Of a stretch of 64,000 bases of DNA, positions 10,984 through 22,600 are shown piece by piece; the first letter of the stretch is position 1; each line of letters opens with the position of its first letter. Both the position numbers and the translations under genes were made by a program. The DNA is from Impatiens glandulifera. Its lineage: Eukaryota > Streptophyta > Magnoliopsida > Ericales > Balsaminaceae. The stretch lies in assembly GCF_907164915.1 (NCBI RefSeq), contig NC_061863.1, forward strand, positions 41,575,382-41,639,381. Direction: 5' to 3'. The notes under the pieces are model-generated. The model ran no database searches, was not told where the DNA came from, and was given only the letters and a program-made list of their open reading frames with translations.

Positions 10984-11054
<71 letters not shown>
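10915..11054. repeat. (AT)n microsatellite, right border of pararetrovirus
   Basis: About 140 bp of AT repeats with TATCATATA interruptions. Host repeat-block sequence resumes at 11055. Confidence 0.9.
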
Positions 11055-11057
<3 letters not shown>

Positions 11058-11798
11058 AATAGATCGTGTAGATGAGAAAATAAATTAACTCAATAATATT
11101 CTCAAATAATTTAGTTGCATAAACGTTGTCTGCCAAATGTTTTCATTTCCATCCATTCTATCAATTGAGTTATCTTGATTTAGTTAGATTGTCGAAAATT
11201 AGATTCGTCAACAACTCGCTCATTAACGTGCACATGAAAAGTAGGTATTTTGTTCAAAAATAGTAAAGAACGTGAAACAAATCACACCTTAACGTGTTGA
11301 TGTTGTAATAGAGGTCCTTATATTGACTATTTTTGTAGACTTATATAATTGAGAATCTTACAAAATCTTACATCAACATCATGAACTACATAACAACTTT
11401 TGTCCTTTCAAAAATTGTTTGCCTAGGTTTCCACGAAGTAGAAAGAGTACCAAAGTGAGATGGAGATATAAAGTGAGAAAAAGTGATATATTGGGTTAGG
11501 TCTCGACGAAAGTGAAGGTGAACGCTGTTTAAATTCAAACCCACGTGCACATATCACTCATTTCTAAATTCACCACCACATTTACCACATATTGGGTTAG
11601 GTCTTGAATAGAGAGAAGACGATTGCCGTTTCAATTCGAACAACCATTAAAATTTGCACCCGCGTATATTTTGTACCTTCTTTTTCAAGGATGTATTACT
11701 AACTCAAACTCTTAATTCAAATCACCCGTCCCTCATTCTTAAATTTTCACCCCGATATATACCACCATCATTTTCATTTTAGTCTTTATATTACTCCC
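11055..11798. other. host repeat block, no gene
   Basis: Similar in order to 400-540 and 5700-6060. It is interrupted by copia-A1 at 11799 and resumes at 15151; the junction duplicates CTCCC (11794-11798). Confidence 0.5.
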
Positions 11799-12127
11799 TG
11801 TTGTTTTTGGCACAATTAGAATCCCACATCGAAAGATAATGGGAGTGAAAGACGTTTCTTAGTATATAAAAGAAACTATATTCACAATTTGTATAAATCC
11901 CACATCGGAAGATGATGGGAGTTGGGGAAGTTTCTTAGTGTATAAAAGAAACTCTACCCTCTTTGGTTTATTGCACCCAAATTTGTATCTCTTTTTCCTT
12001 ATTAATTGATAGCCTTAGTGCTCGGAGACGTAGGCAACATTTTGGATGAACTCCGTTATCAAATTCTGTTAGTATTCTTTCAGTTTGTGTTTTCTTCTTT
12101 TGTGATTCTGTCAGGGTTTTCCCAACA
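11799..12127 (+). repeat. copia-A1 5' LTR
   Basis: Contains two similar ~75-bp modules in the U3 part, each with ATCCCACATCG and TATAAAA. TG...CA ends; same length as the 3' LTR. Confidence 0.95.
11821..11947 (+). promoter_or_regulatory. two USE-TATA modules of snRNA-promoter type
   Basis: Module 1: ATCCCACATCG at 11821-11831, TATAAAA at 11865. Module 2: ATCCCACATCG at 11897-11907, TATAAAA at 11941. The gap is 33 bp in both. RTCCCACATCG is the established plant U-snRNA upstream sequence element; a USE-TATA distance of about 33-34 bp goes with Pol II snRNA genes and about 23-24 bp with Pol III ones. Whether the element uses this for initiation is inference. Confidence 0.7.
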
Positions 12128-12129
12128 AG

Positions 12130-12141
12130 TGGTATCAGAGC
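12130..12141 (+). other. primer binding site, initiator tRNA-Met
   Basis: TGGTATCAGAGC, two bases after the 5' LTR, complementary to the 3' end of initiator tRNA-Met, the usual plant copia primer. Confidence 0.95.
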
Positions 12142-12159
12142 CGAAGGTTTGTCCTTGGC

Positions 12160-12975
12160 ATGGTGGAGTCTTCAAAAGGGGCGTCAACTCCTTCGTCAAC
12201 CTGGACGAGGACACCGATGTCGAATTTGAAGTTTGCGGTGGAGATCTTTATGGAACTGGGTATTTCGGCATGTGGCAAGGTGAGGTTCTAGATTGTCTTT
12301 TTCAGCAGGGTCTAGATGTTGCTATTGAAGTCGGAAAGCCAGATGGTATAGAAGAAAAAGAGTGGAGTATCATGAATCGGTTGGCGTGCGGAACAATTCG
12401 GTCGTGCCTGTCCAGAGAGCAGAAGTATGCTGTGAAGAATGAAATTTCTGCACAGAAACTGTGGCAAGCATTGGAGGACAAGTTTCTAAAGAAGAGTGGT
12501 CAGAATAAGCTCCTTATGAAGAAGCGATTGTTCCGGTATGAATACCAATCAGGTACTACGATGAATGAGCTTATAACTAAGTTTAATCAGTTAGTAGCGG
12601 ATTTGTTAAACCTTGACGTTAGGTTTGAGGATGAAGATTTGGCTTTGATGTTGTTATCGTCCCTTCCTGATGAATTTGAACACTTAGAAACAACGTTACT
12701 TCATGGGAAGTGAAATGTTTCTCTTGATGCTGTAAGTTCTGCTTTATATAGTCATGAATTGAGAAAGCAGGATAAAAGGAAAAGCAAAATAGATACAGCA
12801 GATGAAGCATTGATGGTCAGGGGCCGTCAGCAAAGCAAATCAAAAAGGAAAGGAAGAAGATCTGAAAGTAGAGTTGCCAAAGATGAATGTGCTTTCTATC
12901 GTGAGAAAGGACATTGGAAGATTAACTGCCCAAAGTTGAAGAAAGTTATGGCATATGCGATTGGGGCATGCTTGT
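12160..12975 (+). pseudogene. copia-A1 gag (UBN2-type) with zinc knuckle, frameshifted
   Basis: The ATG at 12160 matches the gag start of copia-A2. One base is missing near 12248, so the start is out of frame with the body (GMWQ, LWQALEDKFL, FEHLETTLLHGK). A TGA at 12711 interrupts the body; it continues to a damaged CCHC knuckle (CAFYREKGHWKINC, first C-x2-C altered to C-A-F-Y) at about 12888-12930. Gag builds the virus-like particle. The frame then jumps into integrase through the internal deletion, so protease is absent. Confidence 0.8.
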
Positions 12976-14662
12976 GAGAAATCTATGCAAACTCTTGTCC
13001 AGCAAGGATTGTTGAAAGGTACAAAAGTTTGTAAGTTAGATTTTTGTGAACATTGTATTCTGGGAAAACAAAGACAAGTAAAATTTGGCACTGCTATCCA
13101 TAACATTGTATCTTGAAGGTAGACATTACTTTGTTACTTTTGTTGACGATGTTTCCAGAAGAGTATGGGTGTTTACGATGAAGAACAAAAGTGAAGTGTT
13201 TGAGATTTTTCTTAAATGGAAAACTAAGGTTGAAGACGAGACAGGAAGAAAGATCAAAATTCTCCGGACTGATAACGGTGGAGAATACAAGAATAATCCA
13301 TTCCAGAAGTTATGCCAAGAGTGTGGCATAGTTCGACACTTCACAGTTAGAAAAACACCACAGCAGAATGGAGTATCGGAACGTATGAACATGACATTGG
13401 TGGAGAAAGTTCGATGTATGTTGTCTAATGCTGGGTTAGAAAGGAAATTTTGGGCAGAAGCTGTGTCATACGCTCAACATTTGGCAAATCGCCTACCATC
13501 ATCTGCACTTGGTGGCAAGACTCCATTAGAGGTATGGTCTGGAAAACCTGCAACTGATTATGATTCTTTGCATATTTTTGGTTCTACAATATATTATCAT
13601 GGAGTTGAATCAAATTTGGATCCACGAGGAAAGAAGGCTCTTTTTATGGGATTTACTACAGGAGTTAAAGAATATCGCCTCTGGTGTTTGGATGCAAAGA
13701 AAACCATTATCAGAAGAGATGTTACTTTTGATGATTATTCAATGTTGAATAAGGTAACACCAGACAAGATTGATTGTACTCCGCAACAGGTGGAGTTTGA
13801 GCAGATAAATATAAGCCCAATTAGAAGTGACTCTCCGACGACAGACGAAGAGTTAAATGAGGAAGAGGTTTTGACCCAAGAACCTTCAGAACAAAGTGAA
13901 TCAATTGCTGTGAATAGGCCAAAACGAGTTATTCAAAAACCAGGTCGATTTGTTGACATGGCGGCCTATGCACTTCTAGTCGTAGATGATGTTTCATCCA
14001 CTTTTTCAGATGTCAGTCGAAGTATTGAAAATGGAAAAAGGAGAGGTGTTATGGAAGATGAGATGCAATCTATTCAGAAGAATGAGACATGCAAGTTGAG
14101 GCATCTACGAAAAGAGAAGAAGTCTATTGGTTGTAAATGGATATTTGCTAAGAAATAAGGATTTCCTAAAAAATTTGATGTTCGCTACAAGGAAAAATTG
14201 GTAGTTAAAGACTACGCTCAGAAGGAAGGAGGTGATTATAATGAGGTACTTTCTCCTGTTGTTAAACACTCTTCCATTAGAATTTTGTTGGCCTTGGTAG
14301 CGCAAATGAATTTGGAGCTACCTCAACCAGATGTGAAGACCGCATACATACACGGTCATTTGAATGAGGAAATCTACATTTATCAATCAGACGGATTCAA
14401 AGTTGCTGATAAAGAAAATTGGGTTTGGAAGTTGAACAGATCATTGGACAGGTTGAAGCAATCGTCGAGACAATGGTACAAGCGACTTGACAAGTTTATG
14501 ATGGAGCACAAATACACAAGAAGCAGATTCAGTTCATTTGTGTATTTGCGCAAATTGCAAGATGAGTCTTACATCTATCTACTCTTGTACGTTGATGATA
14601 TGTTGATAGCATCAAAGAGCCAATATGAAGTTGATAAATTAAAGGCTCAATTGGGTAGATAG
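12976..14662 (+). pseudogene. copia-A1 pol remnant: integrase and truncated RT
   Basis: Integrase: part of the zinc-binding end (FCEHCILGKQ near 13040), a stop and ~66-bp deletion, then core from about 13115 with VTFVDD, TDNGGEYKN and the E of the DDE set in QQNGVSERMN. RT: GCKWIFAKK (14128), a TAA at 14156, DVKTAYIHGHLNEEIY, LLLYVDDML (YVDD at 14588-14599), ending at a TAG at 14660 shortly before the PPT. The palm is complete but the thumb/connection and RNase H are gone. Not able to support its own movement. Confidence 0.85.
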
Positions 14663-14734
14663 TTCGAGATGAAAGACATGGGGAAAACCAAATCTAATTG
14701 TTTAGATTTGGTAAACACATTCCGCGTTTGAGTC

Positions 14735-14750
14735 GGCGCTGAAGAGCGCC
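14735..14750 (+). other. perfect 6-bp hairpin with GNRA-type loop
   Basis: GGCGCT-GAAG-AGCGCC, a short strong hairpin in the otherwise non-coding scar between the truncated RT and the PPT. The copia-A2 copy (39768-39783) keeps the stem with one G-U pair and a GAAA loop. Confidence 0.5.
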
Positions 14751-14821
14751 AATTGGAAGTACTGAAGAGCTACTTTTAATATTGAAGATTAGTAATTGGA
14801 TATTGTGCCAAGGTGGAGATT

Positions 14822-15150
14822 TGTTGTTTTTGGCACAATTAGAATCCCACATCGAAAGATAATGGGAGTGAAAGAAGTTTCTTAGTATATAAAAGAAACT
14901 ATATTCACAATTTGTATAAATCCCACATCGGAAGATGATGGGAGTTGGGGAAGATTCTTAGTGTATAAAAGAAACTCTCCCCTCTTTGGTTTATTGCACC
15001 CAAATTTGTATCTCTTCTTCCTTATTAATTGATAGCCTTAGTGCTCGGAGACGTAGGCAACATTTTGGCCGAACTCCGTTATCAAATTCTGTTAGTGTTC
15101 TTTCAGTTTGTGTTTTCTTCTTTTGTGGTTCTGTCAGGGTTTTCCCAACA
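14822..15150 (+). repeat. copia-A1 3' LTR
   Basis: 329 bp, preceded by the purine tract at 14810-14821 (AAGGTGGAGATT). Carries the same two USE-33-TATA modules. Followed by TSD CTCCC. Confidence 0.95.
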
Positions 15151-15155
15151 CTCCC

Positions 15156-17430
15156 TATCAAATTTACATTTTATAGGATCGAACCATCATCTTAGTATGA
15201 GATGTGAACTCTTTAACGTTAAATAACTTATGATTGTTAAATATAATTTATAATTTTGTGTATGCATATATATACATTTGTATATAATATTTTGACCAAT
15301 ATGTTAAATAATATATTGACAAAAAAGTTATCTATAATCATTTAAACTTACATGAAGATTCAAAACAAAAGTGAGTATTTAATATTCATCACTAAAAACA
15401 TTTGAAGATAAAAATAATGTGTTATCATCTAATTTAAATAACACATTTAGATCTTAAATTTATTTTATAAGAAATTGACACAAATAATTTAAATGTCACT
15501 CGTTTATCAAATTTAAATTTCTTTTTAAAATATGAAACTAAACGCAATTTTTGCACATTTTTCAAACTTGATGTTAAATTTTAAATATAAAACCCTAATT
15601 TTATGCGTTCACGTCACAATGGAAGTCCCTCAAATTCAAACCCCTACAATTCAAATAATTATTACCTCATCTCTATAATTCAAAACCCCCCTATACTACC
15701 ATTATTATCATTTTAGTATTTATAATACTCACTCTAAAATTTGCATTTATTGAGATTCAAACAATTAAGACAATCTTATTTGATATTAGTTTTTTTCATT
15801 AATAAAAGTGACTTTTAAGTTACTTGCAAAATACATTTAATTTGGCATAAAAATAAATTAATATATATTAATTAAATTTTATTAAATAAGTCAATTAAAT
15901 GAGGAACTAATATCAACATGCAAATAAGAAGTTTTCAATCAAATGCATGAATTGAAAACTTGCAAATGTAAGGGATGAAAATGCAATTAATTGTATTAAA
16001 TGATTTTATTTATAAGTTAAGGAAATTAGTCATCATCAATTATGATGATTGACTAATTTATTTTTTATATAAAACTCAATTACTCACATATTATTAATGC
16101 CAATAACAATTGGAGAACTATATGGTCTTATCCTTCTTCTGCGTTTTTCATTTTTAAAATTACAATAAATTTGTTAATTCTTAACTTAAAAAAAAACTTT
16201 CCACTTATAATTTAATTTTGATAATCCTTTATTTTTAAATCATATATATTAAATTATTTTTACAAAATTTTGTTATTTTATTTACAAATAAATTTAGAAG
16301 GTCTAATTAAAAAAAATGAAATTATACCTTGGTTGACACAATCATATAATTCACGGACATATAAGTCAGGTTATATTTTTAATTTTTACAGATTAATGAC
16401 ATCAAATTGTGCTCTAATAATGATTTTGACTTGAGTTTAAATGAGTAATGAATAATATGCGAGTTAACATATTTTGATTTGAGTTTAAATGAGTAAGAAT
16501 AACATGTGGACAATTATCATGTGTGTTAAAAAATTATTTATAAAATATATATATTCATATACAAAATTAATAAAAATATCAACACAAGTGCTCTAATAGT
16601 TAAAATTATCGCATTAACACTTAAAATTTGAGTTAGATTTTAGAACTTACGTATTATATTATATTATATTATATTATGAATTTGAGAGAATTAGAAAAAA
16701 AGTTTTTCTGATTTTATATCGATTTTAGATATACTTTGTATTATTGTTTTTTGAAAATTTGTTTTTAAAGTTTATTGATTATTCTATTTTTAAATGTATG
16801 AGATAGATATATAAATAAAAAAATATTAAATATACTCTTTAGTTTACTCATTATACGGAATTAAATTTAGAATTAATTTAGACTATCAATTGGACATTCC
16901 AAATTAATGGACTTTCAAAAGTAACTAATCCAATATATTTTAAAATACTTAAATCAGGTTAGAATAATTAAATGAATATTGAAATATTAATTCTGAAGGG
17001 TGAAATATAATAAATAATCCTTTATATTTGTTTTGTAATTTTAAAAAAATTTAACGAGAAAGTCAATGACATATCTTTAACAGTGAGTTTCGTTTTTTTT
17101 CATTATTTTCCAAATTTCATAACTTTTGAACTAGACCATCAAATTTAGAATTCATTGATGATATAATTGATCGGTTTGGTGCCTACCAGCGGATTAGCTG
17201 AATTATATCTTTGATAATTGATGAAGTATTATATATTGATGGTAAAATTTCTTCTTGCAACTAGTTGACACTTAAATTTTAAAAATTCCATTTAAAATAT
17301 ATATTTTCAATTTCATGTCTAATCTTTATTTTCTAAATTGATGATCTTTATTAGTTCAATGTAATTCATTAAACAAAATTCAATTCTTAAAACCAACCTA
17401 GATTGATTGAATTAAAATTTTCAAATTTCA
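15156..17430. other. host repeat block, no gene seen
   Basis: AT-rich. 15640-15765 repeats 11690-11798 plus 15151-15175; 16190-16440 resembles 4840-5130; 16400-16990 resembles 5100-5480. Where the defensin-like gene would lie by comparison (about 15.9-16.15 kb) I see no CxxxC/CxC exon. A hairpin (arms TTAGTCATCATCA at 16026 and its near-complement to 16056) sits there. Confidence 0.45.
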
Positions 17431-17639
17431 AGGCACGGGCGACACGATAAGCACAGGAGGCACGACACGATCTGCACGGGCGACACAATATTGTCTTGTG
17501 TCGTTCAATAAGTTTCTATAGTCTATGATTTCTTGTGCATTTGTAAGCGTCATTGAAAATTTTCCCTCGATTGCGGTTTATCTGTGATCATCTCTTAAGA
17601 TTTTGCAATTACTTTGTTTCTGCCATTATATGGTAGGGA

Positions 17640-18700
17640 AGTAATAAATCTAAAGAAGTTAGGGTTTTTGTGCTGGAAGGAAATAAGAAAGTAACAGTCA
17701 AAAAAATTGAAAGAATTGCTGAAGAAGTTATCAAAGAACAACAGGATACCAACACAAATAAGCAATTTGCTCTAACTACTACTGAGAAAATTCTTGTTGA
17801 AAATAATGCAGGAAAATAGGGGGATAATGAAGGAGCTTGGAAGATACGCTATAATGAAATAGCTAATCTGTTTGGGCTCAAGAATCAGATTACAAAGCTC
17901 CTTATGCATGAAGTTGGAAAAATGGTCTGAAGACTTGAACCTATTAAGTAAGCCAAAAGAAACTACACAGATATGGTTCAAGTTCTAGAATATACATACA
18001 TGTACATATGTACAATTCTGAAGCCCTTAGTCATTTTGCAGGTTTATTGGTAGACCATTATACATAGACCCAATTACTGAAGAAGGAGAGCACATATCAT
18101 TTGCTAGAATTAGCATTGAGGTGCATTCTAGAAGCACACTTACGAAAATTATGACAATAGTAGAAAGAAAAGGAAAACCTATTTTCATGGAAATCACTTA
18201 TGAGTAGAGGCAAGACATATACTCTTTCTGTAATACCTTCTAACATGAAAACCCAAAATGTGATTTGGCTAAGGAAGAAGATCAAAAAATTCATAAATGT
18301 TAGAAAGTAAAGATGCATGAAAATGAAACAGAGATGTCTATTTTCAAAGAGCAAAATTTGGTTAAAGAACAAGAAACAAAAGATAAAGAAAATTATGTAT
18401 AAGAAAAAAACAGTACAAAGAAGGAGGTGAAAACTCAACCTAATCATGTTGAAGAGATAGTTGAGGATTCTTAATCAAATTAAGTTGAAGTGGTTGCTGA
18501 TGAAAATAGAGAGGACAATACTCAGTCTAATCAAGAGGAAGAATAGAATTCCAAGGTTGATACAGTGGAATCCAAAGTTGTTGAGGACTCCAACGCCGAA
18601 GGAAACAAAGCCAATGGTCTCGAAATTCAAGTTGTGAACAACAAGGTGAAGAACCCGGAATTCCTGAAGAATAATTTTTTCTATCAAATCAGAACGGGTT
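17640..18700 (+). pseudogene. LINE ORF1-like protein (DUF4283 and zinc knuckle), decayed
   Basis: The clearest part is 18040-18320: FIGRPLYIDPITEEG, ISFARISIEV, a stop, then a damaged knuckle SFCNTF-HENPKC. This is the DUF4283 C-terminal end with its CCHC-like knuckle, the RNA-binding ORF1 protein of many plant LINEs. Upstream from about 17640 a Lys/Glu-rich frame is broken by many stops; downstream to 18700 a Glu/Lys/Asn-rich tail follows, also with stops. Non-functional. Confidence 0.55.
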
Positions 18701-19033
18701 CATATAAATAAAGAAAAAAAAATGAGAATATATAGTATTCATCAATTCTTCAGTTCATCCCCCTTTCATTGTAAGAGGAAGAGGAAGACAACATGTTGAA
18801 ACATTAGGTTGGTCTAGAAATAAAAATCCTAATTGGGATAATTAGAATTTGATATAGTTTGTAATCTTTGTTTGTAATCTCTGTTTTTTGTATGTTTGAT
18901 TGCTACTAATCAGGTTCTTTAGGGTCGTTTGATTGTCATATTTTAATCATAATTAAGATTTGTCTAGCTTTGATTCTTCACCCTCCTACTTTTGAGATTT
19001 AATGAAATAAATTTAACTATTTTCCAAAAATAA
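17640..19033 (+). mobile_element. RT-less LINE derivative: ORF1 plus 3' tail
   Basis: A DUF4283-type ORF1 remnant (to about 18690) is followed directly by a 3' UTR of about 340 bp whose end (GATTTGTCTAGCTTTGATTC ... AATGAAAT ... CCAAAAA, 18955-19033) matches the minus-strand LINE 3' ends at 20037-20160 and 55940-56000. No RT lies between. The left edge is unclear. Confidence 0.55.
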
Positions 19034-19677
19034 AATTCTGATTTCAAAATCAAGAAAATTATTCAAAATAAAGGTGTGAAAGGTAGGTGTCTATAGTATT
19101 CCATTTATAAATATGAAAATAAATAAATCTTATGGTTTTTCTTAAAAAAAATAAAAATTTGAAAGATATCATGTATATACATTTTTATAAGTTTCTTCTA
19201 AGCTAACTAGATTATAAGAATATCAATAATGATTTTTAATAACTTTACCTTTCAATTTGTTTTTAACTTAAAAAAAATGGTTGGATAAGACTATTAATGT
19301 TAAAAATATATATTTAAAGAAATAATAATTAAAAAAATAAAAGTAAACAGTTTAGTCAACAAAGATTGTAAAACAAAACCAATTTTTTATTAAATTAACT
19401 ATGGAACATAAATTAAGTTTTTTTTAAAAGAAAATCAATAATAATAATAATAATAATAATAATAAAGATTATAAATAGAAATAATAAATATGAAATAAAT
19501 TTTAAATAAAATTTGGAATCCCCAATTTTATTTATAGTTAAATATATTTTAAATAATTTGTTTTTAATTTTAATATTTCTTTAAAGTTTTAAGTGTAGTT
19601 TTGGATGTACTTTTTTTTATTTTTGTTTCTAATTTCTTATTTTTTAAATAATTTAAACATTTTTTTGTTATATAATA
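19034..19677. other. AT-rich non-coding stretch with (AAT)n
   Basis: No ORF. An (AAT)n microsatellite lies at about 19437-19465. Confidence 0.5.
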
Positions 19678-19682
19678 ATATT

Positions 19683-22600
19683 TATAAACACTAAAAATCA
19701 ACACGTTAATTTACAATAATAATATAATTATTTTAATTTATTTTTAATTAAATAAAATCTAAACAATTAACCCATGTCCAAAAATTCAATTATAAAATTA
19801 ATTAAGATTAATTATTATTATAATTAAATATAATTAATTAAGGGTAAAGCCAAAATAAATAAAAAATTATTTGGGATAAATGTTGTACTTGTTTTATCTT
19901 AAAATAATTTTAGAAAAAATCAAAAGATCAAAAATAAATAATTTATGATAAAAATGTGGTATACATTTCATCCCCAAAAATTATTTAATTAACTCTAAAA
20001 TATTTATAAAAAACAATAAAAAAAATTTATAATATTTTTTTTTTGAAAAACGGTTAAAACCATTTCATTAAAATCTCAAAAGTTGAAGGTTTAAAAATCA
20101 AAGCTAGACAAACCCTAGCTATGATTAAGGATGACAATCAAAAGACTCTAAAAAACCTTATTAGTAACATTCATACATTCTAAAAAAACAGAGATTACAA
20201 ACAAAAAAGACTACATTCAAACCTAACTATCCCAGCTTGGGATTTTTGCTTGCCATCATCTTCATTGAGAGACCTTCTTCCCCTTCCTCTTCCTCTTCCT
20301 CATACATTAAAATATTTGTTATATATATTTTAATATTTTGTGTATTTAAAAAGATAAAAATTAAAACAAAATGGGTGAAAGAAAAATCAATTTCAAACAA
20401 ACCCTTAAGTTTTAAAATAAAAATAAAATTAGTAATCAAGTGTAGCCGAAACTCAAAAAGGAAGCTATAGTCGAAAACACAGTCGTTGGATGAGCGTTGG
20501 ATTGTCATCCAACGCTCCAGACGTGCTCGCGTAGCTGGTTGTAATCAAAGGAGTGCGCGTCCGCGTCCCACACAATCGGCTAACTCATGTTAGCTGATAT
20601 ACAGACAGAACGCCCGATCACCAACGACTCTTGACGGATCGTTGACAGAACGCACTGCAATTGCCAAACGCGCATGAAATGACACCGTTTAGAGCCCCAA
20701 TCATCTTCCTCATTGCGACATCGGAGGGAAATGAAGTCCCATCCTCTCTAAACTTGGAATACAATCGATAGTCAACTAAATCGACTGATTCAAAAGTTAA
20801 AATGATCACCCTACTTCGGTGATCATTTCCCCTATCTCAATTGGGATGAATCATCCATATTTTGTTAAATAAGATTAAGAACAACCAAAATACCATAATT
20901 GGATTTTGGCTGATTCAATCCACTTGAGTCATCCAACCGACTTTGGGAGACAATAAATAGCCTCCCTGAACAAATCTGAAGGCAAAAGATGAAGTCTCCA
21001 ATCTCAAATCACTTTGTACAGAAAATCCACCATTGAATCTCAAAGCTTTTGGATTTTTTGAAAATCTATGTAAGACCTTAAATCATAAATTTGAGCATCC
21101 CATAAGATCTCTTAAGGTCCTAGGATTTTCCTTCAATACTTAATAAAATTTCAATCATCATCTAATTCATATTTCCAGTTTGAATTTGAAAATTTTGCAC
21201 AAGCTTGTATGTTGTCTAGTTATTGAATTTTATGCTTAGAAATCAATCTTAGGAAAATTTCTAAACTTTCTATTAAGATTAGAAACAATCAATCAAACTT
21301 AAACAGAAAATACCCAAATTTGAATTTGAAAAATTCAAAAATTGATTTTGTTGTTCTTGGTCTAATCCTCATGGATCACAACTTAGAAACATTCTGAACA
21401 TAATTGTAATGATATTGGGCAAGTATTTGGATCATGTTTGATCAAAATCAAAAATTTCAAATTAATTGAAAATTTTGATTTCATGAATTGTTCTAAACGA
21501 ACAATGAGTGTTCTTGTTTTGATATAGTCAAATATATGAGATATAAGGAAACTATTTGATAGCTTCTTCCTCCTCAAAACAACTTTAAAACCAAAAACTT
21601 AATTTTTGGCTAAAAACTGTTTTGAACAAATTGATCAACATCTAGGTCGATTGATACCTTGAGATGATGATCTACATGTTCCTTGGAGCTTTGTAGAGCT
21701 TCATAAGCCCTTGGATCGAAGAGTCCAAGCTCCAATAAAATTGCAAAACCTAAAATTTTGGTGTTCTTGAAGACCGACATGTCCGACCTAGACTGAGAGG
21801 TCTAACCTAAGACCGATGAATCTTGACCCCGACCGAGAATTCTTGAAACAAGGACCGATGAAATTAGCCTAGGGCTAACCAAGACCAGTGGTTTTTACAC
21901 CCCGCCTAATAAACTCAGCCAATGACCGAGATTTCTTAGCACCTCGATCAAGGCTTCTTAGCTTGGATTGATGGGTCCGACCTAGGTTCCTAGACCCTGA
22001 CTGAGAAAAATTAACCCAAGGCCTAGAACTCTGGACCTAAGGTCTATTTGATTCTTTTTTTTCAAAATCTAAAATTAGTTTTTTAATTTTGTAACCCAAA
22101 ATTATTTTCTAAAAATCTTGAGAGATTATAAAATGATTTGAAAATATTTTTGAGATATTTTCACAAAACAAAATATGTTGAGAAAGGCTTGTTTGGGATT
22201 ATGTTTAAACTCTAATGCTTTTAAATGATTGATATTCTTTAGGTATTTTCCTCCATAGTTACCATCAACAGATATCAACATTTAAATATTGTTGTTACAA
22301 TATTTTAAATAATGCTAAAACCTAGAAGCATGACTAGGACTGAAAAATAATCGGTTAAAGCAAAAACGTTGTACAACCTATTTTCAAAAGTCAAGTTTAT
22401 AAATAGAGACCGTTTTTAAAACGGGTACGGAGGATGAAGCGCGAAAGCCTTTTTCGATTATCACTAAACTTCGAACAAAAACGAAACTCTAGTGAAAAAT
22501 ATGTTTGTACACGTACACCTTTTTTTTATAGATTTTTCGAAAATTAATTAGCGATTCTATTTTTAAATAAATAATATTTGAAAATTAATTATGTTTAACT

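Larger units (their letters stand above)
11799..15150 (+). mobile_element. copia-A1: LTR retrotransposon, internally deleted
   Basis: Two 329-bp LTRs (11799-12127, 14822-15150) with about eight mismatches, starting TGTTG and ending CAACA, flanked by the 5-bp TSD CTCCC (11794-11798 and 15151-15155). PBS at 12130 and PPT at 14810-14821. The Ty1/copia order gag-(protease)-integrase-RT is kept, but compared with copia-A2 it lacks about 0.55 kb between the gag zinc knuckle and the integrase start, and a further ~66 bp before the integrase core. RNase H is missing in both copies. The few LTR differences point to a fairly recent insertion. Confidence 0.93.

Noticed and set aside
12006..12159. Gag start inside the copia-A1 LTR
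   Set aside because: The open frame crosses LTR and PBS; the sister copy shows that the gag ATG corresponds to 12160. The LTR part is non-coding.
18097..18687. Minus-strand Phe/Leu-rich ORFs
   Set aside because: Antisense of the Lys/Glu-rich tail of the LINE ORF1 remnant.
20480..20830. Host exon in the GC-richer part of the solo LTR
   Set aside because: The segment recurs in all Tat LTR copies (45290-45560, 54940-55190, 63060-63320), so it is LTR sequence, with no conserved frame.
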